From Clostridiales bacterium (lineage in GTDB: Bacteria > Bacillota > Clostridia > Christensenellales > Christensenellaceae), in assembly GCA_003343685.1 (NCBI GenBank), contig QAKS01000019.1, positions 1 to 14,042 on the forward strand: DNA of 14,042 nucleotides. The letters are read 5' to 3'. The translations under genes were made by a program, and so were the position numbers. The stretch's first letter is position 1, and every line of letters starts with the position of its first letter. This document shows, piece after piece, positions 1-6,786 of this stretch. Under the pieces are notes generated by a model, which ran no database searches, was not told the DNA's origin, and saw nothing but the letters and a program-made list of their open reading frames with translations.

Positions 1-1119
1 TTTTTGACCATATACAGTATTGTATTATTAACAAGCATTCATATCAATCTCGGCTCTGAGGTTGAAGTGCGGAAATTTAAAAGAATTATCTATACCTTTT
101 TAATCACGCTGGTCACGGATATTTTCTGGGGGCTGGTGGAAGGAATTTTTATAGAACCTTCTCCTGTATTAAACGCAGCATTAAACGGAATCTCCATCAG
201 TGCTGTTGCCGTCGGCTGCTATTTTTGGTATAAATTTATAGCCTATCGCCTGCAAGTAAAACTATTTAACAGAAAATGGTTCCAAATTTTAACAAAAATC
301 CCCATTATTCTGATTGTGATTCTGGATATGATATCGGTATTTACAGGCTGGATATTCTCTATAGACGAGTATGATCACTATACAGTTGGGCCATTATTTT
401 ATCTGCAGTCTATTGTGTCATATGTTTATCTGTTGCTGCCGACCGTCCACGCACTGAGGCTTGCAATAAAGACGAGGTCAAGACATTCCCGGCGGGAATA
501 TCTGATTTACTCCGCCTATATGCTTCCTCCATTGCTGGCCGGACTTTTTGAGGATTTTGTGCCGAATGTCCCCGTGCTCTGTTTGAGCATGTTTATGGTT
601 CTCCATATGTTATGCTTGCTGATACAGGATATGCAGATTTATAATGACGCCTTAACCGGGCTGAATAACCGTAGGCGGTTGGATCAGTTTTTGGAAGAAC
701 ATTTGGAAATTTCTTCAAAAGACCGCCCTGTCAGCCTATTGCTGATGGATGTTAACGGTTTTAAAAAGATTAATGACAAGTTTGGTCATATCGAAGGAGA
801 TGCCGTCCTGAAGATGGTCGGCACAGTGCTGAAGTTGACAGCTGCCGATTTCGATGCATTTGCCGCGCGTTATGGAGGGGACGAGTTTTGTCTTGTCTTG
901 CATAAGGCCGGCTGCGATCCCGCTGAGGTGAAAAATCAGCTGAACAGGCGTCTTGAAGAGGCGCAGGAGAGCCGGATGACCGGGAAATACCCCGTTTCCA
1001 TCAGCATCGGCTATGTGGTTCAGGAAGCTCCGGAACAGGACATCAATCGTGTCATCCGGCTGGCAGACGAACAGCTCTATCGTGAAAAAAAGAAATGGCA
1101 TGAGCTGAATGGAAAATAA
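1..1119 (+). CDS. Membrane-anchored GGDEF protein, probable diguanylate cyclase (5' partial)
   Basis: Probably makes cyclic di-GMP from two GTP at the membrane. The reading frame is open to the left edge, so the true start is likely outside the window; the in-frame TTG at 4 is only the first possible start codon. Numbering from that codon, about six hydrophobic segments are visible (roughly 27-48, 57-79, 98-117, 132-152, 166-183, 187-208), plus a cut one at the extreme N-terminus, so a seven-helix sensor region is plausible. The GGDEF domain follows: DALTGLNNRR at 215-224, LLLMDVNGFKKIND near 247-260, and an intact YGGDEF with GGDEF at 291-295, which argues for catalytic activity. The RxxD product-inhibition site expected just upstream is absent (DFDAFAAR instead). 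No EAL or HD-GYP domain is present. It converges on the cupin gene. The ligand of the membrane part is unknown. Confidence 0.9.
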   Translation, partial: FLTIYSIVLLTSIHINLGSEVEVRKFKRIIYTFLITLVTDIFWGLVEGIFIEPSPVLNAALNGISISAVAVGCYFWYKFIAYRLQVKLFNRKWFQILTKIPIILIVILDMISVFTGWIFSIDEYDHYTVGPLFYLQSIVSYVYLLLPTVHALRLAIKTRSRHSRREYLIYSAYMLPPLLAGLFEDFVPNVPVLCLSMFMVLHMLCLLIQDMQIYNDALTGLNNRRRLDQFLEEHLEISSKDRPVSLLLMDVNGFKKINDKFGHIEGDAVLKMVGTVLKLTAADFDAFAARYGGDEFCLVLHKAGCDPAEVKNQLNRRLEEAQESRMTGKYPVSISIGYVVQEAPEQDINRVIRLADEQLYREKKKWHELNGK

Positions 1120-1185
1120 GAGAGATTGCGGTAAAAAACAGCAGAAAAAGCAAAGCCCGTAATGAAAATGCGGCAGAGAAGAAGC

Positions 1186-1207
1186 CCGCATCCGTTTTCG
1201 GATGCGG
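1186..1207 (-). terminator. Intrinsic terminator of the cupin gene, possibly bidirectional
   Basis: A perfect 9-bp stem (1186-1194 with 1199-1207) closes a TTTT/AAAA loop. On the - strand it begins 17 nt after the cupin stop codon and is followed by a pyrimidine tract, GGGCTTCTTCTC, which is imperfect but T-rich. On the + strand it follows the GGDEF gene, but the T5 run lies about 14 nt beyond the stem, so termination in that direction would be weaker. Confidence 0.6.
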
Positions 1208-1224
1208 ACGTCAACTCCCCCTTT

Positions 1225-1554
1225 TTACTGCTGCGGTACGACGGCCTGAAAGACTAAGTCCTCCGTTCCGTCATTGATAAGCTGGTGGGCATGGCCTTTT
1301 TCGCAGTAGTGACACATTCCGGCGGAAAGGCGCTCTTCAATGCCGTCCGTAATGGCTTTTCCGCTGCCGCTCAGGATGAAAATCACTTCGCTGCCGGCCT
1401 CGTGCGTATGTTCGCCGATGGACGCGCCGGGAACGAGGCGACCGCGCAAAATTTTGTTTTTATCATCCACATACATTTTGGCGCAAAGCTGCTTTTCGCC
1501 GCCGTAAAAATTTCTGATTACCGTTTCTTTTATATTGTCAAAATCAACTATCAT
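1225..1554 (-). CDS. Small single-domain cupin protein
   Basis: A 109-residue protein made of one cupin beta-barrel, a fold that usually binds a divalent metal and serves many enzymes and sensors. Cupin motif 1 is seen as G43-x5-H49-x-H51-x4-E56-x6-G63, and motif 2 as G79 ... G87-x2-H90-x3-N94. The three His and one Glu metal ligands are therefore all present; the usual Pro of motif 2 is Glu85. The start is supported by AGGGGAGG just upstream of the ATG. It has its own promoter (1594-1622) and terminator and looks monocistronic. Stand-alone cupins of this size cannot be given a substrate from sequence; no helix-turn-helix or second domain is present, so it is not an AraC-type regulator. Confidence 0.85.
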   Translation of the reverse strand: MIVDFDNIKETVIRNFYGGEKQLCAKMYVDDKNKILRGRLVPGASIGEHTHEAGSEVIFILSGSGKAITDGIEERLSAGMCHYCEKGHAHQLINDGTEDLVFQAVVPQQ

Positions 1555-1593
1555 GCAAACCCTCCCCTGTCAAAAAACTTTCATATGACATTC

Positions 1594-1622
1594 ACTATGC
1601 CATTGACGGCAAAAAATGTCAA
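1594..1622 (-). promoter_or_regulatory. Sigma-A type promoter of the cupin gene with overlapping inverted repeat
   Basis: On the - strand there is a perfect -35 TTGACA (1617-1622), a 17-nt spacer and a -10 CATAGT (1594-1599) preceded by TGG, an extended -10 element. A 7-bp inverted repeat, TGACATT (1586-1592) and AATGTCA (1615-1621), overlaps the -35 and the bases just downstream of the -10. It could be an operator, although part of the match is the -35 box itself. Confidence 0.65.
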
Positions 1623-1645
1623 GCGGGCTATTTTACCATTTGAAA

Positions 1646-1680
1646 CGAAAAGAAAATCCCGCCCGTAAAGCGGGGCGGGA
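1646..1680 (-). terminator. Strong intrinsic terminator of the GLUG-repeat protein gene
   Basis: A GC-rich stem (TCCCGCCC at 1657-1664 with GGGCGGGA at 1673-1680) lies about 35 nt past the stop codon and is followed on the - strand by TTTTCTTTTCGTTT. It separates this gene from the cupin promoter immediately downstream. Confidence 0.85.
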
Positions 1681-1714
1681 CGAGAAGCGCACAGTCTGCC
1701 GCGGCGTATCCGCT

Positions 1715-2722
1715 CTAAGCGAAACGTCTGTTTCCATAGCCGATCTTACGGGTTTTGACGCTTTTCGACACCTTGTTGTCCTTATAGACCCTGCATCCGG
1801 TGCCGTTGTAACCGACGATGCTGCCCTTGCGTTTTGCCGTAATGGTTTTCTGGTAGTTGCGGCAGCCTTTGATCCGTCCGGCCTTGCCGTCGTTTTTGAT
1901 ATTCGTTCCGGCAATGCCTCCTGCATAGGCCTTCGCGCTGGCCTTAATCTTTGCGTAATTTCTGGACTGATAGATATAGCCGCCCTCGTTCTGCCCGCAA
2001 ATTCCGCCTGCCGTTCCGCCGTATACATAGCCCTTGTTCTTACACAGACTTATTTTGCAGTCCTTTTTCGTCGCTTTGTCATAGGAGTTGAGAGCAGCAA
2101 CGCCTCCGGAGTAGGAGTAGGTTCTCAACGCCGTTTTGACCGTTGCGGAGCTGGTGCAGGATTTGATATAGCGCACGTTTACAGCCGCAATGCCTCCCGC
2201 GATGCAGTAGCCCTCTTTCCCCATGGCGTAAACGGTTCCCGAAATGGAGCAGTTGCCGATCGTGCCGAAATTCCACCCTGCGATACCTCCTGCCAGACTG
2301 CCGGAGGGGGAGGTGTTACGGATATTCGCCTTCACAAGCTTTACGTTTTTGATCGTGCCCTCGTTTGCGCGGAACATAGCTGTGAGCCAGCCGGGGCTGT
2401 CTTCCCTGATGGTCAGGTTGGAAATGGTCTTTCTGCCGCCGTCAAAAACGCCCGCATAGGGCAGTCCCTTGTTTGCAACAGGACGGAAATCCACGCCGGA
2501 CATGTCGATTGCCTTCGTGACCCGGAAGCAGTACGCCGGGTTCTCGTTGACATAGTCATAAACAGCGGCCAGCTGTTCCCCTGTAGAGATCAGAAAAGGA
2601 TTTGCTTTTGAGCCGTCTCCGCCGTCAAAGGGAGTTCCGTCCTCAGCGGTCGCCCCCGCAAAGGGCGCAAACGTCAAAAGTGCCAGCAGAAATACCAATA
2701 CAATACAAAGAGTTTTTTTCAT
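1715..2722 (-). CDS. Secreted GLUG-like repeat protein (predicted beta-solenoid)
   Basis: A 335-residue exported protein of unknown role. The start is placed at the ATG at 2722, not the upstream in-frame ATG at 2755, because GGAGG lies 8 nt before it and a signal peptide follows at once: KK, a hydrophobic core at about 5-22, and a likely cut after A-T-A (24-26). After a segment typical of GLUG proteins (GDGSKANPFLIS, 36-46) come six repeats of a GGIAxxN-type core at residues 145, 176, 206, 239, 268 and 300, about 31 residues apart, as in a right-handed beta-helix. No LPxTG motif, wall-binding repeat or transmembrane anchor is seen, and no lipobox cysteine follows the signal sequence. The C-terminus is basic. 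Known relatives are surface or secreted proteins, some proteases or adhesins, but no catalytic domain is visible. It has its own promoter and terminator. Confidence 0.8.
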   Translation of the reverse strand: MKKTLCIVLVFLLALLTFAPFAGATAEDGTPFDGGDGSKANPFLISTGEQLAAVYDYVNENPAYCFRVTKAIDMSGVDFRPVANKGLPYAGVFDGGRKTISNLTIREDSPGWLTAMFRANEGTIKNVKLVKANIRNTSPSGSLAGGIAGWNFGTIGNCSISGTVYAMGKEGYCIAGGIAAVNVRYIKSCTSSATVKTALRTYSYSGGVAALNSYDKATKKDCKISLCKNKGYVYGGTAGGICGQNEGGYIYQSRNYAKIKASAKAYAGGIAGTNIKNDGKAGRIKGCRNYQKTITAKRKGSIVGYNGTGCRVYKDNKVSKSVKTRKIGYGNRRFA

Positions 2723-2763
2723 TGTCGTTTCCTCCTCGTCAAAGAGAGAACTCATTTTTTATC

Positions 2764-2792
2764 ATTATACAAAGAAATTCGTAAAAATACAA
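2764..2792 (-). promoter_or_regulatory. Promoter of the GLUG-repeat protein gene
   Basis: A perfect -10 TATAAT (2764-2769, - strand) sits 17 nt from a weak -35 TTGTAT (2787-2792). The distance to the start at 2722 leaves a leader of about 35 nt holding the GGAGG ribosome binding site. Confidence 0.65.
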
Positions 2793-2832
2793 CAATGACG
2801 GCAGAAAATGGGCGGACGGGGATAGAAGATGC

Positions 2833-2874
2833 TGTTGCCGACGGCGTTAAGGATAAGCCTTGCGCCTGACAACA
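2833..2874 (-). terminator. Three-tier hairpin just after a stop codon, terminator-like
   Basis: On the - strand, 4 nt after the stop of the gene at 2879-3751, the RNA can fold as a 7-bp stem (TGTTGTC with GGCAACA, one G-U), an internal loop, a 4-bp GGCG/CGCC stem, a small loop, and a 4-bp AAGG/CCTT stem closed by CTTAT. No run of T follows directly, only TCTTCTAT after a few bases. It may be a weak terminator or a 3'-end stabilising structure. Confidence 0.4.
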
Positions 2875-2878
2875 GACA

Positions 2879-3751
2879 TTACTTGGGTTTTGACATTTTT
2901 TTGTATACACTGTGTGCATATTCCGCATCTGAGGATACATTGTGAGAGGATGCGTTGATTTTCGGTGCGGCATCCGGCATATTCGGCCGGTCGACGGTTT
3001 TTCCGTCGACAGATGGGAACGCAATATCTCCGGTTTCCGGAAGTTCAATTTCCGTTCGGTCTCTGTTTTCAGTCTCGGCGGGGCGTTCGTCCGTCTGCAC
3101 AGGACGATTGTGCTTGATTTCTTCCGCGTTCTCAGCGGCCTCTTTCGGCTGCGCCGCATGTTCGCGCTCTGTGCGCTCTCTTTTTTGCGTCTCCGCCTTT
3201 TCCGATTCGGTGGGCAATTTCCCGTATTGAGAAGATTTCATAAATACGGCGGTTGCACGGCTGATTGCATTTGCGCGGGCAAGCGCCATTACAGGATCGC
3301 GCCTGCTCTGCTCTACAACAGAAGCCAAGCGGTTCATACGGACGCGCTGAACATCCTCTTTGGTTTTGCAGTTTCTCAGCTCTTTTTCGTAGGCCTTGCG
3401 TTCCGCCGCAACCTGAACGGCCTTGGCATACATCTGTGGGTTCGTGCGCCTGAGCTCCTGAAGTTCGTCGTAAGAAAGCTCCTGTCCGGAGGTAAATTTT
3501 GTGATAAGCGCAGAGGAGTCGGAGGGCTTTTGTCCGCTTAACCGCTCCAGAAGCGTTCCCGTATCGGCATTCCATCTGTCTATTTGTTCCTGCATAGAGG
3601 CAGTGTGGGGGTTCGTTTTTGCCATTTCTTCATAAAAACCGGATTCTTTTCTCTGCTGATACAGACTGCTGCTTTTAATCTGCTGATCGTGTCCGATTCT
3701 GTTCATGCGCTGTGTGCTGATGAGTAAGGAATTAAGAGAAATGATATCCAT
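2879..3751 (-). CDS. Hydrophilic protein of unknown function
   Basis: I do not recognise this 290-residue protein. The N-terminal 60 residues are polar with a few hydrophobics (MDIISLNSLLI). Residues about 95-170 are strongly helical and charged, with a conserved-looking core (LSYDELQELRRTNPQMYAKA, then RNCKTKEDVQRVRMNRLASV), probably a coiled-coil or helical bundle. Residues about 178-260 are low-complexity, rich in Glu, Arg, Lys and Pro, and likely disordered. No signal peptide or membrane segment is seen. LPETG at 237-241 is not a sortase signal because no hydrophobic stretch follows. AGGAG lies 8 nt before the ATG. It has its own promoter and no co-transcribed neighbour. The intact frame and good translation signals suggest a real gene. 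Confidence 0.75.
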   Translation of the reverse strand: MDIISLNSLLISTQRMNRIGHDQQIKSSSLYQQRKESGFYEEMAKTNPHTASMQEQIDRWNADTGTLLERLSGQKPSDSSALITKFTSGQELSYDELQELRRTNPQMYAKAVQVAAERKAYEKELRNCKTKEDVQRVRMNRLASVVEQSRRDPVMALARANAISRATAVFMKSSQYGKLPTESEKAETQKRERTEREHAAQPKEAAENAEEIKHNRPVQTDERPAETENRDRTEIELPETGDIAFPSVDGKTVDRPNMPDAAPKINASSHNVSSDAEYAHSVYKKMSKPK

Positions 3752-3777
3752 TATGCAGTCTCCTGTCTGTCAAAGCT

Positions 3778-3800
3778 CCGAAGCCGTATTTCAGCTTCGG
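3778..3800 (-). other. Stem-loop at the predicted 5' end of a transcript
   Basis: CCGAAGC and GCTTCGG (3778-3784 and 3794-3800) form a perfect 7-bp stem with a 9-nt loop. Given the promoter at 3807-3835, transcription would start at about 3800, so the message for the 290-residue protein would open with this hairpin. A 5'-terminal stem of this kind can protect an mRNA from decay. Confidence 0.45.
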
Positions 3801-3806
3801 CCTTTT

Positions 3807-3835
3807 ATCATATTTTTCATGCGTTCCGGTGAAAA
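3807..3835 (-). promoter_or_regulatory. Promoter of the unknown 290-residue protein gene
   Basis: On the - strand, TTTTCA (3830-3835), a 17-nt spacer and TATGAT (3807-3812) match the sigma-A consensus at 4/6 and 5/6 positions. The 267-nt gap between this gene and tarJ otherwise holds the 5' stem-loop and the tarJ terminator. Confidence 0.6.
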
Positions 3836-3898
3836 AACCAAGTTTATTTTTTAACAGCCTACTACTCCGTTTATCGTGTGAATCCGAAAAAACTTTAG

Positions 3899-3927
3899 AA
3901 AAAATACTGCCCCCGGAAATTTCGGGC
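3899..3927 (-). terminator. Probable terminator of the tarIJ operon
   Basis: About 90 nt past the tarJ stop, the - strand carries GCCC ... GGGC arms (3909-3927) around an AT-rich loop, followed by AGTATTTTTT. The stem is short (4-5 bp, longer only with slipped pairing of the extra Gs), so the call rests partly on the T run. Confidence 0.55.
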
Positions 3928-4018
3928 AAGCGGATTAAAAATTCTTATGCCTGCATATTTCCGAGGGTATGTATCTTTTTTATGCTGTTCGCGGGAAATC
4001 GGGCGGGAGGGGACGCGT

Positions 4019-5038
4019 TTATACCATCCATTTCATAACCGTCTTGAACGGTGCGCCCAAATCCTCGTTAAAGGCGTCGTTCATATCGGCTACGCTGCGC
4101 ACCTCGTGAACCTCGCGGATGATCTTTTTCATCTTGCTCTGCATGGATATATCTGCCTCCAGCAGATCGCGGACCGTGATAAAATCGTCCTTCGTGCTGC
4201 GGCTTCTTCCCATGAGCATCAGTCCCTTTTCCAAAACCATGCGGGTCCGGATGGGTACGTTTTCCTCGCTGACGCCCATAAGCATCATGGTTGCCTCAGG
4301 GCGCACCATGTCTATCATGCTGTCGATGGCGTCCTCGCTGCCTCTGCCGCCTACACACTCAAAAGCGTGGTCGACGCGCAGGTCGGCGGGGATGCTGTCG
4401 GCCAGGAATACGTCGTCCGCAAAAGAGAAAAATTCCAGCTTCTGGGAATCCACGCCGACTACGTATACCTTGATGCCGGGGATCAGCGCCTTTAAAAACA
4501 GCGTTACAATATATCCCAGATTGCCGTCTCCAAATACGACGCATGACTCGCGCCGGCTGTGGGACGCCCGCATAAACGTCTTGATGGAATGAACCGCGAC
4601 GCTCATAATCTCGCTCATTGCCGCCACATCGTCCTCAATCGACGTATAGGGAACGAGGCAGTTCGGGTCCATTGCGACATATTCCTGCATAAAGCCGTCG
4701 TAACCGCTGGCGCGGAAGCGGGAGCTGGAAAGGTAATTTGCGGTGATGGTATCGTCCTCAACGGACGGCTCCAGCGGAACGAGAAGAACCTTGTCCGCTT
4801 TTTGATATCTTCCGGTGGGGTCGCTTACAACCTGTCCGCACGCCTCGTGTATCAGCGCCATAGGCAGCTTTTTTTTCAGGGATTCCTTGCTGCGGAAGCC
4901 GTTGAAATACCGCTGATCCGCCGCACATATGGAAAGATATGTGGGGCGGACGACGACGTGCCTCTCCGAAAGAGAGATGCTCTGAAACTTGACGCTGATC
5001 TGTTTCGGCGCCACGAGCTGAAACACGTGGTTAATCAT
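4019..5038 (-). CDS. tarJ: Ribulose-5-phosphate reductase (ribitol-5-phosphate 2-dehydrogenase type)
   Basis: Reduces ribulose 5-phosphate to ribitol 5-phosphate with NADPH, the first step towards CDP-ribitol. It is a zinc-dependent medium-chain dehydrogenase of 339 residues, the usual TarJ length. The N-terminus reads like known TarJ proteins, with VRPTYLSICAADQRY containing the zinc-ligand position Cys38, and LIHEACG with His64 and Glu65. The Rossmann nucleotide loop is GDGNLG (170-175), and DHAFECVGGRGSE and MVLEKGLMLMG are further TarJ-like blocks. The start ATG overlaps the end of tarI by 8 nt, so translation is probably coupled. TarJ works as a complex with TarI in characterised Gram-positive bacteria. 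No polymer-forming or export gene lies nearby, so the final product, teichoic acid or capsule, cannot be named. Confidence 0.93.
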   Translation of the reverse strand: MINHVFQLVAPKQISVKFQSISLSERHVVVRPTYLSICAADQRYFNGFRSKESLKKKLPMALIHEACGQVVSDPTGRYQKADKVLLVPLEPSVEDDTITANYLSSSRFRASGYDGFMQEYVAMDPNCLVPYTSIEDDVAAMSEIMSVAVHSIKTFMRASHSRRESCVVFGDGNLGYIVTLFLKALIPGIKVYVVGVDSQKLEFFSFADDVFLADSIPADLRVDHAFECVGGRGSEDAIDSMIDMVRPEATMMLMGVSEENVPIRTRMVLEKGLMLMGRSRSTKDDFITVRDLLEADISMQSKMKKIIREVHEVRSVADMNDAFNEDLGAPFKTVMKWMV

Positions 5039-5741
5039 CGAGCACCTCCGACACCATCGCCTCTCCGATCTTCAGGTCGTAGGGCGTCGTCACCTTCATG
5101 TTGTAGGGTTCCCCTTCTACGATCTCTACCTTGCGGCCTGCCAGAACAAAAATCTTGCAGGCATCTGTGAGAATCTGCTTGTCCTCGTCAGACAGAGCGC
5201 CGTAGTCGTCCTCAAAGTATTTGATGCGAAAGCTCTGGGGCGTCTGTCCGCGCCAAAATTCGCTCCGCACGGGAATTTCATCCAGAAATCTGCCGTCCTT
5301 CGTGCGGACAATGGTGTCGTAGGCGGGAATTGCCGTGTCGCATACGCCGCTGCGTTCCGCGGCGGCAATGTTGTCCTCCAGAATCCGTGTAGAAACAAAG
5401 GGTCGGACAGCGTCGTGGCTGACAAGGATGCTCCCATCGTCTGCGCCCAGAGCCCGCATATGGGCGATGATGTTGGCGATGGTGCCGTTTCTGTCCGCGC
5501 CGCCTTCGATGACGACAATGCGGTCGTCCTCGCCGATATGCTTTTTCAAAATGTCGCGGGTGTGATCCACATAGCTTTTGACGCACCCGATGATGACCTT
5601 ATCGAACTTGCCGCTCATGAGGAATTTTTCGACCGTGTGAACGATGATGGGCCGCTGCCCAAGCGTCAGGAACTGCTTGGGCAGCTCCGTATAGCCCATT
5701 CTCTTTCCTACTCCTCCCGCAAGTATACCTCCTGCTATCAT
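5031..5741 (-). CDS. tarI: Ribitol-5-phosphate cytidylyltransferase
   Basis: Joins CTP and ribitol 5-phosphate to give CDP-ribitol and pyrophosphate. The 236-residue protein belongs to the IspD/TarI cytidylyltransferase family: LAGGVGKRM (7-15) binds the nucleotide phosphates, then PKQF (21-24), GGADRNGTI (80-88), HDAVRPFV (109-116), GQTPQSF (165-171) and KVTTPYDL near the C-terminus. IspD, the related enzyme of isoprenoid synthesis, shares these motifs. The PKQF form and the directly coupled tarJ favour TarI. AGGAGG lies 10 nt upstream of the ATG, and the gene starts 24 nt after the aldo/keto reductase stop. Confidence 0.92.
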   Translation of the reverse strand: MIAGGILAGGVGKRMGYTELPKQFLTLGQRPIIVHTVEKFLMSGKFDKVIIGCVKSYVDHTRDILKKHIGEDDRIVVIEGGADRNGTIANIIAHMRALGADDGSILVSHDAVRPFVSTRILEDNIAAAERSGVCDTAIPAYDTIVRTKDGRFLDEIPVRSEFWRGQTPQSFRIKYFEDDYGALSDEDKQILTDACKIFVLAGRKVEIVEGEPYNMKVTTPYDLKIGEAMVSEVLDD

Positions 5742-5765
5742 AAAACCGGTTCCTCCTTCGCTGCT

Positions 5766-6635
5766 TTAAAATTCAATATGATCCGGATCGTTGCCGGAGG
5801 AGGGACACTGCTCCGGCGTAACGGCGTCAATAGCCGCCATATCCGCTTGGGATATCTCAAAGTCAAACACCTTGGCGTTATCCACTAGGCGTTCCCGCGT
5901 CACGGATTTGGGAATGGTGACGACGCCGTGCTGCAGACTCCAGCGAATGCACAGCTGTGCTACGGACTTTTTATATTTTGCCGCGATTTCCGCCAGCTTT
6001 TCTACCTTGAATACCCTGCCGCAGCCGAGGGGGCTGTAACCCTCAAGGGCAATGTCAAGCTCTTCGCAGTACGCCGCGGTATCCTCCTGCATACAGCCGG
6101 GATGGAACTCAATCTGGTTGATAGCCGGCTTTACCTTCGCCGTTGTCAGAAGCTCGTCGATATGGTGAGGCAGGAAGTTGCTGATGCCGATGGCGCGGAC
6201 TCTGCCCTCTGCCAGCAGGGCCTCCATCGCCCTCCAGCTCTCCGCATTCTTGGCAATATAGTTGTCGTGGAATGCCGCCGGACGGGGCCAGTGTATGAGA
6301 TACATGTCGAGGTAATCCGTCTGAAGGTCGAGAAGGGTCTTTTCAAAGGCAGCGATCGTTTCGTCATAGCCGCGGTCGTCGTTCCACAGCTTTCCTGTAA
6401 GAAAAATCGACTTTCTCTCTATGCCGCTCTGATCGAGCCCTTCGGCAATACCCCGGCCTACGCTCTTTTCGTTGCCGTAGACAGCGGCACAGTCGATATG
6501 TCTGTAGCCGGACATGATTGCGGACGCCACTGCCGTGGCGGTAAAGTCGTCGTCGGGCGACTGCCATGTGCCGTAGCCCAGCATCGGTATCTCTACGTCG
6601 TTGTTAAGGGTTTTTTTACCGTATAATGACAGCAT
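5766..6635 (-). CDS. Aldo/keto reductase
   Basis: NAD(P)H-dependent carbonyl reductase of the aldo/keto reductase family, 289 residues. The catalytic tetrad is complete: Asp48 and Tyr53 in GYRHIDCAAVYGNE, Lys81 in TGKLWN, and His114 in MYLIHWPRP. GISNF and the cofactor-phosphate motif IPKSVTRERLVDN are also present. It resembles the 2,5-diketo-gluconate reductase branch, but the natural substrate is not predictable. It is the first gene of the operon with tarI and tarJ: AAGGAG stands 7 nt before the ATG, and the stop is 24 nt before tarI. A role in making or modifying the polyol donor is possible but is inference only. Confidence 0.92.
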   Translation of the reverse strand: MLSLYGKKTLNNDVEIPMLGYGTWQSPDDDFTATAVASAIMSGYRHIDCAAVYGNEKSVGRGIAEGLDQSGIERKSIFLTGKLWNDDRGYDETIAAFEKTLLDLQTDYLDMYLIHWPRPAAFHDNYIAKNAESWRAMEALLAEGRVRAIGISNFLPHHIDELLTTAKVKPAINQIEFHPGCMQEDTAAYCEELDIALEGYSPLGCGRVFKVEKLAEIAAKYKKSVAQLCIRWSLQHGVVTIPKSVTRERLVDNAKVFDFEISQADMAAIDAVTPEQCPSSGNDPDHIEF

Positions 6636-6706
6636 TGTTTTTCTCCTTATCCTTTCTTATTTCCGTTTATGCTCCGTATAAAGCTTTGCTGCGCCGATAC
6701 GAGAGT

Positions 6707-6735
6707 ATTATACCACAGGTAACCGCCGAAAAAAA
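6707..6735 (-). promoter_or_regulatory. Extended -10 promoter of the aldo/keto reductase-tarI-tarJ operon
   Basis: On the - strand, TGGTATAAT (core -10 at 6707-6712) is a perfect extended -10 element. The -35 position, 17 nt upstream, is only a T run (TTTTTT), so the promoter likely depends on the extended -10. The leader is about 65 nt and can form a CGTAT/ATACG hairpin. Confidence 0.65.
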
Positions 6736-6759
6736 GCAGTGTTATTATGTTCACAAGGG

Positions 6760-6779
6760 AAAAACGCCATTTTTGGCGT
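6760..6779 (-). terminator. Intrinsic terminator at the end of the glnS operon
   Basis: ACGCC and GGCGT arms (6764-6768, 6775-6779) enclose a 6-nt AT loop and are followed on the - strand by a T5 run. It lies 8 nt past the HAD gene stop codon. A T5 run on the + strand makes it potentially bidirectional, but no + strand gene precedes it. It isolates the glnS operon from the tarIJ promoter. Confidence 0.85.
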
Positions 6780-6786
6780 GTTTTTG

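Noticed and set aside
1616..2611. Open frame of 331 codons on the + strand
   Set aside because: Antisense to the GLUG-repeat gene, whose signal peptide, repeats, promoter and terminator are all consistent.
3029..3043. LPETG sortase-like motif in the 290-residue unknown protein (about residues 237-241)
   Set aside because: No signal peptide, and no hydrophobic segment or basic tail after the motif, so it is not a wall-anchoring signal.
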